64,000 nucleotides of DNA from the NCBI GenBank assembly GCA_030549335.1, contig JAUKPH010000017.1:3961001-4025000 (forward strand), given 5' to 3'. Of the stretch, positions 47,582-60,900 are shown in pieces (the stretch's first letter is position 1; each line of letters opens with the position of its first letter). The notes under the pieces were generated by a model that was given only the letters and a program-made list of their open reading frames with translations, was not told the origin of the DNA and ran no database searches. The stretch is from Pontederia crassipes. Its lineage: Eukaryota; Streptophyta; Magnoliopsida; Commelinales; Pontederiaceae. A program made the position numbers and the translations under genes.

Positions 47582-50500
47582 TCAGAAAGGAGTTTTGCTG
47601 ATTCTGTTATGGAGGCAGAAGTAAGCAAGGAGGCGGTACGCGATGGCCATGGCCAGAAGGATCCAGACTTCTATCAGTTGGCCATTCAGCTTCACCGTGT
47701 CGAATGACGGCGAGCTCTGCAGGTATTTGCATCCGCCTTGGCTTTCACAGTCGTACATCATGTCTCCGGAGTATTGTACTTTCAGCAACAGAGTGAAACC
47801 ATAGCGCATGAAGGAAACATACTTGAGCCACTTGATGAACTTGGGTATATGCTGTTCAGATCAACTGACAACTTAGTAATTCATAACTGAAAAGCAGCAA
47901 AACTCAGGCAAGAAAAAATGCATGTTTTTTCTATGGATAAACACTCAGTGGGGATATTAGGCAAACAAAATGCCACATTCACTGCACAAATGTGGTATGA
48001 TGTAGAACTTATCTTTTATAGTGAACATAAGCGTTGATTCATATATATGAACATATGCGATATTAGGACTACCTACATAAAGCTTGAATGTTTTGGATAT
48101 AACATAAGAATTTTGAATGAAACTACAACTTATCAAGATAACGTTCCTGGAATTAATCATATCCCTATACATAATGTTTTGACAGTCGGTTTCATTTTTC
48201 GCATAGCCTAGAAGGAAAAAAAATGAACTTGTATTACCTGAACGTAGTATCCTCCAGTGAGTAGAAACAACATGAGGACTATAGATGCCATCAGCCCTGC
48301 TCGTTTAACACTAAGAATTGATGCTCCAATTAGTTCCCCTAAACCCTGTTGATTGGCATATAGGAGATAAAACGTAAAACAGCATCTATCAATTGTGAAG
48401 GATTATTGTGAATGATGAGACACTGTCATGGCCTGACTAAAAGTACCTGGCTCGTGAAGACTATCAACAGGACTGCTAACTGTGTCAAGAAAAAGCAGGA
48501 AATTCTTCTTCTCAGGTCTGCCATAAAGTATAGTATGACCATGAAAATTATGGGATACATTATATTGGCCACCATGTCACACACAGTGCTGCTCACGTAG
48601 AACAGGCTTAGTTTATACATATCAGCTTTTCTCTCTTTTACCAGATAAGCTTTTTCATAGGGGAAGACATAAGCGGCTCCAAACAATGACGATGATGTCC
48701 AGAAAATACAGATGTAGAACATCAGGCCAACCTACAGCCATGGAGGAAAACTTAGTTGTTCGTATTTAAATGAAAAGGTGAACATTCTATCATGTAATTT
48801 GTGCACTATCACTAAATAAAATTATCCACGCAAAAAGTGATATGATTTATGAAAACTATGTACTGGACTGTGCTTTTTTTTATCTACATTTTATATTTTA
48901 AGACTTTTACATGCTCAGATTAGGATGCAATGGTTTTGATATGAAGTCTAGAATGATGAAGTTGATCAATTGAAGAGACACCTGATCCCTTAGTTGTGCT
49001 TCAGTTCCTGTCTTTGATTTCCACCAAAGAAGACCAAGTAAAATTGCCACTCCAATGGTTTGTGCTAGCCTTAGCTTGTCCAAGTAGTCCCTGATTCTCT
49101 CCCTAAATGTCCTCTTTGATAGTATAATTAATTGCTCGAAGCAATTGAGAGTCCAATCCTTCTTAACTTGGATTGCCGCTCGAAGATGCGAAGGCGCTTT
49201 CATGATCAAATGATTCTCTTCTTTCTGCTTGGGCTCCAATTGTGGTTTATATTTGTTTTGCAGAAAATAATTAATGCAGTTGCAGACACCAGTCAAAAAA
49301 GATTCAAACTAAACAGATATGTTGAAGATTCTGGATGGCATGGAAGAACAAACTGAATCAGCTGACCTTAATCACATGCATATCCACTTCCTGCTGATCG
49401 GATAGGCCTCGTAAAGCTTCAGGGATGCTGATATCATTGACATGCCCTGTGGCTATGTCTAGCAGGAACTCTGCAGGGTTCATAGCAATCTCAGGCACAA
49501 AGCCCAGGGATGAAAAGTACTGCATGGTCTCGGTGGCCTTGCCATGGTACATTGGATGCCCGTCAGATATCAGTAAGAGTTTGTCAAACATGTGAAAGAT
49601 CCTGCTCGATGGCTGGTGGATTGTTGTGATGATGGTCCTTCCCGACTATGAAATGTAAGGGAATACCCGCAAATTAAAAGTCTGATAAAATAACTTGTTG
49701 GTAAGATCAAGTGAGTACAAGAAAACTTGCACCTTTGCGAGGCTTTGGAGAACTGACAGGAGTTTGCTCGCAGAGGTGGAGTCGAGGCCTGATGTGGGCT
49801 CATCAAGCAGCAACATGGAGGGGTCGACCAAGATCTCATAGCCGATGCTGGTCCTCTTCCTCTCTCCCCCTGATACGCCTCTAACGAACATCCCTCCAAT
49901 CCTTGTGTGGCGGCACCTTCTCGAGAGCACAACACCAAGAACAAATTTTTAGCAGCAAGTTATCACTGTGCCAAAATGTAGGTTGTTGCTTTTTTTAAGC
50001 CTATCACCTTTCTAAACCCAGCTGCTTTATCACCTCGTCTGCCCTGGAACACTTCTGCTGTCGAGACATCTCAGTCGGGAGCCTCAGGAAGGCTGCAAAA
50101 ACGAGCGTCTCCTCCACCGTGAGCTGAGGAAAGAGCACGTCGTCCTGGGTGACGAATCCAATCCTGCTCAACTTAATCACAGCAAATTTAGTTCAAGTTC
50201 ATGCATGACAGTTGAAGGAGGGAAGGAGAGCACCTCCTCTTGAGAAGGGGACTGTAAGGCATATCGTTGTAAGTTATCGTGCCACGAACGTCCCCGCCGT
50301 CCAGCCTGCCGCCGAGCAGCTTTAGAAGGGTGGTCTTGCCGCTGCCGGAAGGCCCCATCAAGGCGAGGATTTCTCCAGGGCGGACGCTCCCGGTTAAGCC
50401 CTTCAGTATGTGCTTGAAGGAGCCGCCTTGCTCCATGCTCAGATGGGAAGCGACGCCGGAGATTGCAGCCTTCAGAGGATTCCTCGAGCTCACCTTCACC

Positions 50501-50761
50501 TTGTACTCCACGTCCTCGAACTGCATGCACCGGAAAGGAAGCAAATTAAAGCAATGGCATGGCTGCAGCCTGCAGGATCTTTGACCATTAAAGTTGCTGA
50601 ACTGAGAAGGTTACCTCGAGAAAAATAGGGAGTGGACCATTAATTCTCGAAGTGCTCGAGTAGTCGTGTTCAATGTTGATATCTACGGCGACGTCACTTC
50701 CGTGATGAGGTGATGCAACGGGCACTGTGCATGCAGACATGGCATTCGATGCTAACCGCAT
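47582..50761 (-). CDS. ABCG26: ABCG26-type half-size ABC transporter (pollen wall)
   Basis: Nine exons, 50761-50615, 50520-50234, 50163-50008, 49916-49733, 49645-49367, 49308-48982, 48731-48447, 48345-48238 and 47851-47582, sum to 2043 nt (680 aa plus stop), all in phase. The ATP-binding half comes first: Walker A GPSGSGKT (105-112), signature VSGGERKR (211-218), Walker B LLLDEP (232-237), H-loop HQPSS (268). Then follow [20 protein letters not shown] and six hydrophobic segments, ending RISKTPF. Family length is about 685. This clade (Arabidopsis ABCG26, rice ABCG15/PDA1) exports sporopollenin precursors from the tapetum. A second in-frame ATG at 50740 is an alternative start. Exon 6 uses the only AG in reach (49310-49309), and its first 18 residues are unlike the family. 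Confidence 0.93.
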
Positions 50762-50771
50762 GTCTTCTTCG

Positions 50772-50774
<3 letters not shown>

Positions 50775-50818
<44 letters not shown>
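50775..50818. repeat. (GA)n microsatellite in the ABCG26 leader
   Basis: About 22 GA units start 14 bp upstream of the first ATG, so they probably lie in the 5' leader. The tract reads (CT)n on the coding strand, as CT-rich leaders often do. Confidence 0.9.
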
Positions 50819-50821
<3 letters not shown>

Positions 50822-51923
50822 GTTCTAAAGGCATTAAATACTACATAGGTAGGGGATGTGCTAATCAGAAAGATCAATAGAGAGCAACCGGAAACAATAT
50901 TGGGATCACAGTCTTTGCATGAGTTCTGGTGTCCTACAATCTTCCTGAAACATGAGGAGCATAAAGATCATGACGCTGGGTGTTGGTGAAACTTGTATCT
51001 AGGAAATTTCAAAGCATAAAGAGATGCATCTTGCCATGTATCCCGTGCTGAGATCCAAACTCAACTCCACTTTTTGTAGACATATTTAGTCACTTGGTAA
51101 TGAACCAAACATGTCAGTGACCATAATAACCGTTTGCACGCAAGAGAAGAAAACAGCCAGGCAAGAACAAAAGAAGGATCATTTGTGAATGATAATGTAA
51201 ACAATGTTCATGATTTAAGAGTTTTCAAACAGAACGTGAAAACTGCAGAGGTGGATTCGAATCTTAAGAAACAGACTAGTCTTCCACAGTTCCACAGAAA
51301 GGCAGATCAACTCTTGAACAACTTCATGTACCTTGGGAACTGAACGGTTCACCGCCACAGGAACTTAGAAATGCTACCAGAAGGGAACAATCACACAGCA
51401 CTGTTAAATGACGGTCAAGAAATAGGACATCAATTGCCACTGTTCTGTTACACCAGATACAAAAAGTTTGTGATACATTCTTCTTACCACCCAAAGTTGC
51501 TTTACAGGAAAGGCAGCAGAAAGAATAAAAATCATTCATTTAAATTCTTACCGTCGATGGGTTTTACAACCTCAACAGAAGGGATATATAGAAACATAAA
51601 TCACGCTTCTTACCAGCCAAAGTAGCATAAAAGGATATGAGAGGCCAATGACAAAAAAGAGAGGAAAAGAAGCAAAAGGAACTTGAGCAAGCCTCTCAAC
51701 TATCAAACCCTTAAAACTGGTCAGTATCAGTCGCTCGTATAACCTGAACTATCAAACCCTTAGTAACCCCAAATTCTGAACTCTTTCCAAGCAGGCTGGC
51801 CAGTTTTAGATTATATACACTCTTTAATCAGAACACACTAGTGCTGCAACTTCTGAAATATCTTTCAGCAATTTAGACTTCAACCTCAAGATAATGTAGC
51901 TACAGGTGATAATCACTTCCTTT
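50822..51923. other. ABCG26 promoter side and GIP1-like 3' flank
   Basis: Moderately AT-rich DNA with a few short open frames and no recognisable protein. The right 300 bp or so should be the 3' UTR of the GBF-interacting protein gene. Confidence 0.4.
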
Positions 51924-54900
51924 TCAATAATTGTTGTTCCAGTTCATCTGTCCACGTTGAGGCTGTTGATAAACACTGGCAGCGGGGCCCACCATTTCAA
52001 CAGCTCCAGCTACAGTCTGAGATTGCTGGAGCAGAGGATGAACAGCAGCTGCTGCGACAGCCGGTGTAGGGTGATACATTCCACTAAAGGGGCCATGACC
52101 AACTTGTGTAGGAGCAAAGGTCATGTGTTGTCCCTGAGGTTGAATGCCATAGAAAGAACTAGCCTGAAGACTTGACATGTCCCGCCCAGGAGCTGGAATC
52201 CAGATTGCTGAACCATCGTTCTGCAAGTGAGAAACACAGATGTAACAAATTATGGTAGAATCATGCACACAAACATAACCAGGCATGTAAAACAAAACTG
52301 AGACTCCTGTTCCCTAGTTCGGATTGGACTCTCATTTGTTATCATTTCTATCAGTTGGCAAAAGAAAAATAACAAAATAAACACATGCATACATGTGAGA
52401 TATTGTTCATCCGTGAGCCATCTAGCAATTAGAGAATATGCAATGTTATAATCAGTGAGACGAGCATCGTGAAAAAACATAGCACAAGTTATAGCAAAAA
52501 AAGAAAGTCTGTTCACAAACCAGAAAGCAAAATAAACTTTTCTGTTGATGTCAAAGTACTTTGCACTTCACTGACAATTATATAAAACTTCATTAAAAAA
52601 AAAGGACAATAGCATAAATATCCTGGTTATTTAGATGACATGCCAACATCAGTTTAGGCACTTCATTGATTTAGTAGATAGTAAAGATACTAGCTTAGAA
52701 CAGTAACTGAACCAAAAGAAATCAATTCGTGAAGTGGCTAGACAAAACTAGAACATAATCCTAATACATGTTTCATTTCAAACTTCTATGACAATATTCC
52801 AGTGTTTTTTTTTCTTTCAGCAACATCTTTCAACTACCTATACAGGAAGAGAAAGTCAGATTTGAAGTCAGGAAGCAACAAAGAAGAATGAAACATCTAT
52901 ATAAAAAACGAAGTGATAAAAGAGAATTACCTGCTGTCCAGTCATATAGACATTATTTTCTTTGAATTGAGATGCTCCGAGGTCTTCATTGCCATTAGGG
53001 TTGCTGCTAGTCACAGATGTGCTAGAGGTGTAACCAGCTGGGTTAGAGTTGTAATTTCCGTAATTAGTTGGCATCCCAACAAGAGCTGAATTGCCATTAT
53101 TAGTACCAGGTTTGAATTGAGAGAGGGAGTACTTCACAGGAGTAGCAGCTGCAGCAGCACCAGGAGGTGGATACACACTACTGGCAGGAGGTTGCTGCGG
53201 AAATGCAGCACTACCCAAGAAATGGTGGAGAGCAGGGGGAGGAACATAGAATGGTGGGATATACTGATTATACGGAATGTAATTGGGGGGATAATGTGAT
53301 ATGTGCAATCCAGCAGGTTGGCGAAAAAAGGGAACTGGCTGTTGCGGAACAGTAATTGAACTCTGCATGACACCTGCAGCTTGGGTTGTAAGAGAAGTTG
53401 ACCCAGCTGTAGATAGGACAACCGAATTTCCACTCTGGTAAAAGATGACGAGCATCAAATTTCAGTGAGTCAGTGTGCACAAGAGAAAAAAGAAATAATG
53501 TGTCTGAAAAGAAAGAAAACAGGAAAATTGTGCCAAAAATGAAGATTCAACCTCAAATAAGTTCAAGAAGCAAAGCATTTTAACTCCAAAAGAAAAAACT
53601 AAACATTTCACAAAATTATGAGGGAAAATAAAAAATAATGCAGTCTCTAGATTCAAATATGGCGACTGAAAAACACTAATTTTTATGTCAGAAAGAAATG
53701 TTTGCAGTATAAACATCATTTTATAAAAGGAAAAGGACGAACTAGGTAACTTGACTAACAATCCATTTATGTATAATAAAAAAATGTTAAATGTACAATA
53801 TCTAAAGAAACAAAAAGTATATACTATGAAATGGCTCAAAAACATGCATGTAAGAATTACTAAATGATACAAATGACTACCTGTGAATTTAAAGCATTTC
53901 ATCAATGTCAACAGAAAAGGTTCATGAAATGCAGAGCTAACCTCTTGAGAAGAAAGACCAGATTGAGTAGGCAACACCCCAATACTTCCATTAAACTTAG
54001 CAGATCCACCACCAGGTGCAAGAAAAGGAGAAAAACGACCATCAACATCAACAGTCGGTCGGTAGAACTGAGTATAATAAGCTGCAGATGGATCAAACGG
54101 TGGCTGAACCTGAATCAAAGAAACAAAAATAATAAGCATTGATGAATATAATTCCTTCAAAAAAAAATGTCTGCTAGATCCAGAAAACCTGAATTTCATC
54201 CACCAAGAATCTCTCCACAATTTTACTATTTCAACATTCATAAGAAACATGCATTCAAGTGCAGACTCATATAAATGAGAAACCATACTTTGCAACAAAA
54301 ATCCATGGTACAAATAAAGCAAGGAAACCACCGAATATAAACATTATCATCGCTTTTGGTCAAAAGAAGTTAGACCTTATCAAGTAACAGCACACATAAA
54401 CAATCAAACATACCACAATGCTTGGAATACGAGTGTCATCGCGCGGTTGAGTCTCCGTGCTTTCAAATGGACCCAATTGGTTCCCCAACATTTGTGGAAT
54501 CAATCCAAATGTTGAATTTGATGTTGTTCGAACAACTGAGAATGAAGGATCATCTTGGGCTATGGTAGGCTCTTGTTTTGGTTGGTCATACTCTTGCGAA
54601 ACAGAAATGCTGGAGACACTCACTTCCCTTGATGAATAATTTTCTGCCATCTGAGCAGGCAATGCTGCATCCTCCTCTTCCAGGGCAACCGTGGATTCAG
54701 TATTAATGCTGAACATAAAAGACAGATGAATAAACAAATTAGCATCTGAAAAGTTCAATCGTAAGTTATGAAAAGAAAAGAAATTCATTCACATGCAAAA
54801 TCCTTTACCACAAATTATTATACAACAACAACAACAACAAAGCCTTATCCCACTAGGTGGGGTCGGCTACATGGATCATACGACGCCATTCGTTAATCCA

Positions 54901-57900
54901 TGTTCATAAGATTCGACATGATTTTATGCTGGCTGTCGGGGCCTAACACAACCCTCCTCCTTTATCCGGGCTTGGGACCGGCTATAAAATATAGGCGGAG
55001 TTACTTACATTTATTTAAACACAGAAAAATATATCATGACAAATAAAAATCACAAAAGTTAGTCCACTGTGAAGAATTATATCTAGTTCCCTAATATCAT
55101 CTATTCTTCTTGTACAGGGATGCAGGTTTCTAATATTTTCTTTATGTAGTATTCAAATTATATCTATACGAAAAACTTACAGGTCACTGTGAAGAACATG
55201 AGAAACATCTGATATATCTAGTTCCCTATCATCACTGCTCATCAGCTTTTTATTCATCTTATACAGTGCTATCCCATGTCAATTAAAATAATATTTGAAT
55301 TAATGACTAATGAGGTATTTTGGGAGTATCTGCCACACAACTTAATTGGGTTGCATGTAACTTTTGCCCCCAATGTTATCTTAGGTATGACTTGTAGTGT
55401 AAAATTTTACATTAGTCACAAGTTTGCAACATTAAGTTTTAGCCACTTCACCTTTTTCAGTTACAATTCATGCCACTTGCTTATATGACTACTATGAGCT
55501 GCACTGAACTCAAGTAATTTGGTTATTGTTGAGATATATCAACAAATAAAACAGCGATTTTCCTAGATACCAACATGAAAAAAGTATTTATTAAAAGAAT
55601 AGTGGAATAAACACTTATGACAACACAAGTATTTTTCTTTCTTCTCAAAAAAGAAAAGGTCGAGAGGCTACTAACAGTGTCTACGATGCAAAGTCAATGA
55701 ATACCATGAGAATGGCATGTAGGATTTGCTGAACAAAGAAAATATAAACATATAGGAAACATAGCTTTAGAAAGATTCGACTGACTTCTGATTATTATTC
55801 AGTAAACTCGAAAATAATCTACAAGGACGTAATGCAGCGATGTTAAAATTTGGTGATATGTTGCTCTCCAACCTACAATCAGGAAACAACTGTTCGATCC
55901 AGTTACAGATAAAAGTGATAAGCAGATAGCAGAAAATGCCCTTTTCTGAGTTGAATTTTACAAATTTATATGCTATCATTGAGCGTGATAAGAGCAATAC
56001 TACTGTAGAAAAGATCAACAAGCGTATAATAAAAAAAATTATTAGCGGAATTTTTAGAAATGAGCAGTAGTAAGTAGGCAGCAGCAAAAACAAAATCCAT
56101 TAACAATGAGTATACACGACATTCTTGTAATCCATATGAATATCTAGACATAAAGGTTTACGTGACAGAGGAACATTTTCAGAATTCCTCTTTTTTAACT
56201 CAAAAACAGGAAACGAGAACAGGCGGAAATACTCTTTGGCGTTACCACAAATTATTATATTGATTGAAAATTCATGTATCAAAAGAACATTAATAAATAA
56301 AGATAGGATAGCAATGATCTTCATATTCAGCATGCAATAGTAATTAGAATGTATGATGGGTCCCACCAGAATCATGAGTTGTCTGATGAAACTAAACCAC
56401 ATGAGATGGTCAAATTCTGAGCATAGCTTCTAAAGTAAGCAGCTATTGATGTATTGTCCCTAGACTCCCTACTAGAAGAATGACCAAGTTGTCACATGGA
56501 AAATGCTAGAAGCCTGACTAATATAGAACAATAGTTCAAACCAACAGGAAATAAATTGAACCAAACATCATGGATCTAGAGACCTATGTTGAAATGCATC
56601 CTTGCAAACCAAAATCATTCAAAATGAATCCAGATCCCACAGGTAAAAAGGAATCTATGGATGTTTTAAGTCTAAATATTTGGAACTTAATATCCAAGTA
56701 AAACAGTGGGAAAAAACAGACTTTTCTGGAAAAAAACATATATAACCACCTTGAAGGTTGGCCAACATTTTCCTCGATGTCCTGAGATGACTCAGATGGT
56801 GGTGTCAGACTCTTGTCACTTGCTGGACCATTTGCCAAATCCATATTCAACTTAAAGTCAGCATCAAAGCTGCCGAAACTCAGTCCATGTGTTTCTGACT
56901 CTGGAACTTGAAGATGGTTTGGAATAATTACATGCTGTCTGTCCAAATGCAGTTCACTTAGTCTCTTTTCTAGCTTTGAAGCAGTTCCCTCTGGGTTCAT
57001 GGAATGTTCTACAACTAGTGATTGTCCAACAGCTTCTGCTGTTACCGGTACCTCCAATGTGTCAGGCACTCCAGATGGTTGAAGATGATTTGCATGTGTC
57101 GATTTTGGTTTCCACTCTTTATTAGCAACTGTTGATGAGAAAAAAGGGTGACAGTTAATCTTGAGGCCTTCAGAGGTAGTTAACCTTGAAATATAAAAGC
57201 AAAAATACAACGTGGAATCTAAATCATGCGGCCCATTTTTTTTTTTTTGGGGAGGAGCCCACAAATGTTTTTTCTAAGGATAAAAGGATGACCAGAGAAG
57301 CTAGACTTTTATGTGTGTATATATGTATACAAAAGAATCAAAAGGGGTATATGTATCCCAATAAGGAATTCCTACAAGAATGGAGGACAAAATCACAAAA
57401 CATCTTTCTGCCTAGACAGAAAATGGGTGTGACGCGCAACACCTCTCTAGAAGATGACGTGGTTAAATAGGATCCAAACTGTCCGAAAAAACTGCATGGG
57501 GTACACTTGAGACGTGCTTGGAGTGGGCTTCTGACCATGAGTCCCGTTGGTAAAAGAACAAAAAAATTGCTTTATTATACATGTTTCACTCTTCGGATAA
57601 CCAAAATATAATATTTTTAGTCTCCAAAAGTTAATAACAGTGCACAGAAATAATCAGTCCTCAACTCTTCCATTCCTTCATGTCATCTTTTATTTACCAT
57701 GTAGACTAGATAAGCAAAAGTATGTCATCTTGTAATGTCCATAGCTGTCGTGAAAGGTGATCATGATAGATGATCATATTTTGCAATGTCATTAACTGAA
57801 TACAGATCTAGTAGGAAATTGCAATAAAATCACATAGGGAAAACTCAATTGAATAGAACAATAGACTAGACTACCTTTCAAATATGTTGATAAACCATTG

Positions 57901-60900
57901 CAATGTCTTTTTTGTTTGAGATATGTTTGAAAACTATAAGTGAAATGTGGATAAACATGCATAGAAAAGATATAGGTAGGCAGTTGTGTGTGTATATATG
58001 ACAAAAATATAATATCCAAGGAATATAATCTAAGGAACTCCGCCTATGTTTTATAGCCGGTCCCAAGCCCGGATAAAGGAGGAGGGTTGTGTTAGGCCCC
58101 GACAGCCAGCGTAAAACCCTGTCGAATTTTATGAACATGGATCAACGAGTCGTATGATCCATGTAGCCGACCCCACCTAGTGGGATAAGGCTTTGTTGTT
58201 GTTGTTGTTTGTTGAATATAATCTAAGGATTCCTTTAGTTTAAATGGTGAGTGGCCATTCAAAAAAGTTTCAGGTGAGTAAGCAATATTAGATCCTTATG
58301 TCATCCTTTATTTATCATGTAGACTACAATCATAAACCAAAGAATGTATTCACGTAACGTCCATTGCTGTCCGTAATTGTGAAAAGTGATCATGATTGAT
58401 GATCATATTTTGCAATGCCATTAACTGAATACAAATGTAGTAGGAAATTGTGTACAACCACATAGGGAAAACTCAATTGAATAGGACACTAGACTAGACT
58501 ACCTTTCAAATATGTTGATGATAAACTATTGCAATGACATTTTTGTTTGAGATATGTTTGAAAACTATAAGTGAAGTATGGATAAACGTGTATAGCAAAG
58601 ATATAGGTATGCACTAGTGTGTGTGTGTGTGTATATGACAGTAATATAATACCCAGGGAATATAATCTAAGAATTCCTTTAGTTTAAATGTGGTGACTAT
58701 TCAAAAAAGTTCAAGTGTGAGTAAGCAATATTAGATGCTATTAGCTTATGAGTCTATGATAACTCTCCCACCCTCCCTAGATGCTATGAGCCTATGAGTC
58801 TATGAGAACTCTCCCTCCTTCTCAAGAAAAGAAAACAAAAAGATGCTATGAAAAAGTTATCAAGAGACCGCAAGGAACAGGATATACTACCTTTTTGTGA
58901 ACCATTCATTTGTTGTGAGCGGTTGCTATAATTCGATGACGGCCTGCTACCAGCAAGGCCAGTGAAAGAGGATGAAATTGCAACTTGTGGGGTATCCGAT
59001 AAATGATTTGTGTCAGGTCCTTGTGACTTAATCTGCTTTACAAGTAAAGAACTGTCAGTATCAGAAAGGTTTTTGAACTTTAAGGCAAATACCCCAGGTA
59101 AGGTAGATAACAGGGAACAAACCTTGTGAGTCATTTCAGTAACAGTCTGTTGACTCACCACCACATTTTTTGTAGTACCCGTTTCACCAAGGTTTTGCAT
59201 GTCAAGTGATGGCACAAGCAAAGGATCTGAGATAGAAGAATAGACCCCAGAGACAGATGACGCTGTTTTGGTTGATGAAATAGCATCTGAAGTTGGTAAA
59301 GATTGTCCAGATGCAGAAGTATTCTTCACATCATAATGGGTTTTCTTGAGAGACTCGTCATTATGCGCTATCTTGACAGTTACCAGCTTGCTATTTTCAA
59401 CAGAATTTTCTTCTCTTGAAACCATGCCATTATCATCAGAAATTTGTGTCATATTGGCTGGGTTGTTGTTGGGACCATTTGCTATGCCAGAAACAGAGCT
59501 GGAAACTATAAAGTATTAGAAGAAAAGTTCCAAGTTCAGAAATAAAAACCAAAAGATTTTGTACATTGATATCCAACGACACAAAATTAAATAATTTGGA
59601 AAAATTAAAGATTGCATACAAGTTGGATTTACCCTATGTAAATGTTTTACATTCAATTTTTATATTTTATTCATCAGCCATAATTCCTTTACTCTTATGA
59701 AGGGTTCAGATGTACTGAAATTACTTGTATTACAATCAGTGTTGTCAAAAACGCGTGTTAACTCGTAAAAGCGTACGGTTTTACGTCTTCACCTTTGCAT
59801 TTCGTGCTCGATCTCACCTGGAAACGTTTTTGGCCAGCACGTGGTAGAATCGCGTGCTGGCCTGTAGAATCGGTGGAGACGCACGACTCCACCGATCCCA
59901 CAATATTTTTTTTTAGGTTTTGTAAGCGTGATAGGCACTCATCTCTTCCTTTTTGTTTGCTGTCTGCCGCTGTGCCCTGTCGCTGCCACCACTGCTGTCC
60001 TGCTGCCACCGCCCACTGCTGCTGTCGCCGCCACCACTGCTGTCTTGCTGCCGCCGCTCACTGCTGCTGTCGCCACTGTTGCTCGTCTGCCGCTCGTGCT
60101 GCTTCCGCCGCCGCGCTGCTGTCCTGATGCTGCCGCCACTGACCTAACAGGTTCCTCCCCCCTCCCTCTCTCGTGCTTTCTCTCTCTCCCTCTCCCTTTC
60201 TCTTCCCGCACTCTCTCCCTTTCTCTTTCTCCCCTCATCTTCTCTCACCCTTTCTCTTTTCCTCCCCTCTCCCTCTCTCGCTTTCTCTTTCTCTCCCTCA
60301 CCCTCTCCCTTTCTCTTCCCGTATCCTCCCCCTTTCTCTTTCTCCCCTCTTCCTCTCTCGCCCTTTCTCTTTTCCTCCCTCTTCCTCTCCCTTTCTCTTC
60401 CCGCACGAGAATATGTTTTTTTTCTCCTTTTCTCTTTCTCTCACTCTCCCTTTCTCTCTACAAATCGAAACAGGTTTCTTTTTTTTTCCACGAACCCAAT
60501 AGTTCTCCCTGGACAAGGGCCTTGGCTACCTTTTTACTTTCTATTATGTTATAAAATTAAAACATTTTTATATTTCAACTATGGTTAATATTGCTAAATA
60601 AAGTGGAAATCATCAATTGCTTTTAATATTCTGAATTTATTATTGTGTTAATTTTTTATATATTAATAATGAAAGTTATTTATTGATGTGTTAATTTTTC
60701 ATGAATTAATTATATTGATGTGTCTGTTGTTATTCTGTTATTATTACAATTTGTTAAGGTCGTGAATTAATATATATATATATAATTAAATAGGTATTAA
60801 TATCATGAAGTGTGATGTTAAAATCATAAATTTGGACATGTATTATTGCATTTTGTACTTATAAGTTCAAAGAGAATTTGCATTTCACTACTAATATCAT

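Noticed and set aside
59928-60554. 208-codon open frame in the short hAT element
   Set aside because: It consists of CT- and CTG-type low-complexity sequence and has no transposase motif.
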